The notes beneath the pieces were generated by a model, which saw only the letters and a program-made list of their open reading frames with translations, searched no databases and was not told the origin of the DNA. A stretch of DNA of 64,000 bases from Flavobacterium gyeonganense (GTDB lineage: Bacteria; Bacteroidota; Bacteroidia; Flavobacteriales; Flavobacteriaceae), in contig NZ_CP121112.1 in the NCBI RefSeq assembly GCF_029625295.1, positions 2,666,001-2,730,000 on the forward strand, given 5' to 3'. This document shows positions 62,830-64,000 of the stretch, piece by piece (positions within the stretch are counted from its first letter, which is position 1; each line of letters begins with the position of its first letter). The translations under genes and the position numbers were made by a program.

Positions 62830-63096
62830 TCTGTAAATTTTTATCCGTGAATTGGTTGTTAGTTATTTGTTGATAGTTGATGGTAAAAAACCAAAAACCA
62901 AAACCAAAAACCATCAACTTCTACAAGGATGGATTAAACAATATTTTTAACAGGTATTAACCCGGAGGGAAAATTTTAATCTCCAAATTTTAAATTTCAA
63001 ATTCCAATTGAAATCTATAGTGATTTCTTAATTTTTGGATTTTGGATTTTATTTTTTGGAATTTTTGAAATTTCCCAAATTTCAATGAACGTTTAA
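62830..63096. other. intergenic stretch with phrase repeats
   Basis: Holds TTGATAGTTGATGGT facing ACCATCAAC (62870-62922), a hairpin of the kind seen at 15538-15610, and runs of AAATTCCAAAT/ATTTTGGATTTT phrases (62980-63085). No gene recognised. Confidence 0.5.
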
Positions 63097-63130
63097 AAAG
63101 AAAAAAGTAGTTTAAAACTACTTTTTCTTT
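63097..63130 (-). terminator. terminator overlapping stop codon of 30-residue gene
   Basis: On the minus strand AAAAAGTAGTTT pairs with AAACTACTTTTT, then TCTTTTT. The TAG stop lies in the stem. Confidence 0.75.
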
Positions 63131-63210
63131 TTGTGACGGTTAGCTCTCGCTCTTTTTTTTCTTTTGTGAGTAGCTACCTTATGTCTCTTTCTTTTTTTAC
63201 CACTTGGCAT
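63118..63210 (-). CDS. 30-residue basic AURKAIP1/COX24-type protein (putative ribosomal protein)
   Basis: MPSGKKRKRHKVATHKRKKR followed by ARANRHKKKK: 19 of 30 residues are Lys or Arg, plus four His. It matches the C-terminal COX24/mS38-type motif that occurs as a stand-alone tiny protein in Bacteroidota. Such peptides are ribosome-associated. It has its own terminator overlapping the stop codon. It is often missed by gene finders because of length. It lies between HU and rng, both nucleic-acid-related genes. Confidence 0.85.
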   Translation of the reverse strand: MPSGKKRKRHKVATHKRKKRARANRHKKKK

Positions 63211-63241
63211 ATCGTATCGATTTTATGATTAATTAATAGTG

Positions 63242-63532
63242 TTATTTTGCTTCGTTGTTTGTTTTTACTCCCTCTACAAAAACTTTTGCAGGTTTAAAAG
63301 CAGGAATATTGTGTGCAGGAATTTTGATTGTGGTATTTTTAGAGATGTTTCTTCCTGTTTTCTCAGCTCTGGTCTTTACGATGAAACTTCCGAAACCTCT
63401 TAGGTAAACATTGTCACCAGTTTCTAATGAAGTCTTAACTTCTTCCATAAAAGTTTCAACTGTTGCCTGAACGTCTCCTTTTTCAAGACCTAGTTTCTCT
63501 GAAATCTTCGCTACGATATCTGCTTTCGTCAT
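63242..63532 (-). CDS. HU family DNA-binding protein
   Basis: 96 residues. Classic HU/IHF fold: MTKADIVAKISEKLGLEKGD, then VYLRGFGSFIVKTRAEKTGRN, and the DNA-contact arm IKIPAHNIPAFKPAKVF. A chromosome-compacting protein. The promoter is clear at 63583-63614. Next to the 30-residue basic protein gene in the same direction. Confidence 0.94.
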   Translation of the reverse strand: MTKADIVAKISEKLGLEKGDVQATVETFMEEVKTSLETGDNVYLRGFGSFIVKTRAEKTGRNISKNTTIKIPAHNIPAFKPAKVFVEGVKTNNEAK

Positions 63533-63582
63533 TTTCTTTCCTGTTTTTATTTTATAAATGATGTACTATTTTTTTGAGGATG

Positions 63583-63614
63583 CAAATATAGGAATTAAAA
63601 AAATAATTAATCAA
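63583..63614 (-). promoter_or_regulatory. HU gene promoter
   Basis: Minus strand TTG (63614-63612), 21 nt, TATATTTG (63590-63583). Transcription start near 63576. Confidence 0.65.
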
Positions 63615-63673
63615 GCTAATTCGTTAAATTTTAATTACATAAAGATTTACTTTTGTTTTCTAAGTATTTTAAA

Positions 63674-64000
63674 ATGAATTTTCATAACACACTGATAAAT
63701 TGGTATTTACAAAACAAACGCGATTTGCCTTGGCGTAATACGGTAAATCCGTATCATATTTGGCTCTCAGAAATTATGCTCCAGCAGACAAGAGTGGCGC
63801 AGGGAATGCCATATTTTTTTTCATTTACAAAGGAATTTCCTACTGTTTTTGATTTGGCTAATGCTGATGAAGAAAAAGTTCTAAAACTCTGGCAGGGATT
63901 AGGGTATTATTCACGCGCCAGAAATCTGCATAAAACTGCTCAATACATAGCCAATGATCTAAAAGGAGTCTTTCCGGCTACTTATAATGATTTATTAAAG
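63674..64000 (+). CDS. mutY: A/G-specific adenine glycosylase, N-terminal part (cut by window edge)
   Basis: First 109 residues. NKRDLPWRNTVNPYHIWLSE and IMLQQTRVAQGMPYFFSF are MutY hallmarks (catalytic Glu in SEIMLQQT), and LWQGLGYYSRARNLHKTA follows. Removes adenine mispaired with 8-oxoguanine. A TACTTTTG box at 63648-63655 gives a short leader. Divergent from HU. Runs off the window. Confidence 0.95.
   Translation, partial: MNFHNTLINWYLQNKRDLPWRNTVNPYHIWLSEIMLQQTRVAQGMPYFFSFTKEFPTVFDLANADEEKVLKLWQGLGYYSRARNLHKTAQYIANDLKGVFPATYNDLLK

Overview
The window looks like chromosomal DNA of a Flavobacterium-type Bacteroidota. It is AT-rich. Promoters fit the TTG-N18/20-TAnnTTTG pattern and clear Shine-Dalgarno sites are absent. 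A gliding-motility gldA, a protein with a type IX secretion sorting tail, and recurrent flavobacterial intergenic repeat elements point the same way. No rRNA, tRNA, CRISPR array, transposase or phage gene was recognised.

Left half (1-26.7 kb): a sulfur-to-methionine block. It runs metK (partial) // leader peptides + small protein + metY // leader peptides + small protein, S-box riboswitch, metX-thrA, osmC, metZ // RDD protein, Rrf2 regulator // TauE-type transporter <> second TauE-type transporter, cysH, cysD, cysN, sulfite reductase, cobA, precorrin-2 dehydrogenase, ferredoxin-NADP reductase // S-box riboswitch, split metH, metF. Sulfate is activated and reduced to sulfide, with siroheme and reduced ferredoxin supplied locally. 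Sulfide is combined with acylhomoserine made by thrA/metX, and homocysteine is methylated by MetH/MetF (or MetE at 42.7-45.0 kb) and activated by MetK.

The most unusual part lies at 0.7-3.5 kb. Two diverged copies of the same cassette each hold two successive tiny Met/Cys-codon reading frames. Each frame is followed by an intrinsic terminator, and in three of the four units the terminator has a clear competing upstream partner arm. After the second unit comes a 56-66 aa protein whose C-terminus follows SLLxxMYSxENExLFI. I read this as serial (two-stage) ribosome-mediated attenuation of methionine/cysteine genes, plus an undescribed small protein family.

Middle (26.7-42.4 kb): a methyltransferase, a PLP decarboxylase with an in-frame stop, an esterase and a frameshifted TonB-dependent receptor. 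An accessory block of secreted or hypothetical proteins follows: an HEILH metalloprotease-like protein, a Sel1-repeat/T9SS protein, a transglutaminase-like protein and an O-antigen-ligase-like protein. It is bracketed by intact gldA on one side and a decayed copy of the gldA 3' end on the other.

Right (42.7-64 kb): metE with a divergent Lrp-type regulator, dgt, an outer-membrane protein, dxs, two tandem TonB-like genes, tadA, a SUKH-like protein, the alpha-2-macroglobulin/pbpC pair, rng, a 30-residue basic COX24-type protein, HU and the start of mutY.

Six genes carry apparent single-base indels, mostly in A/T runs, and one carries a stop. This may reflect assembly error as much as biology, so those calls are marked.
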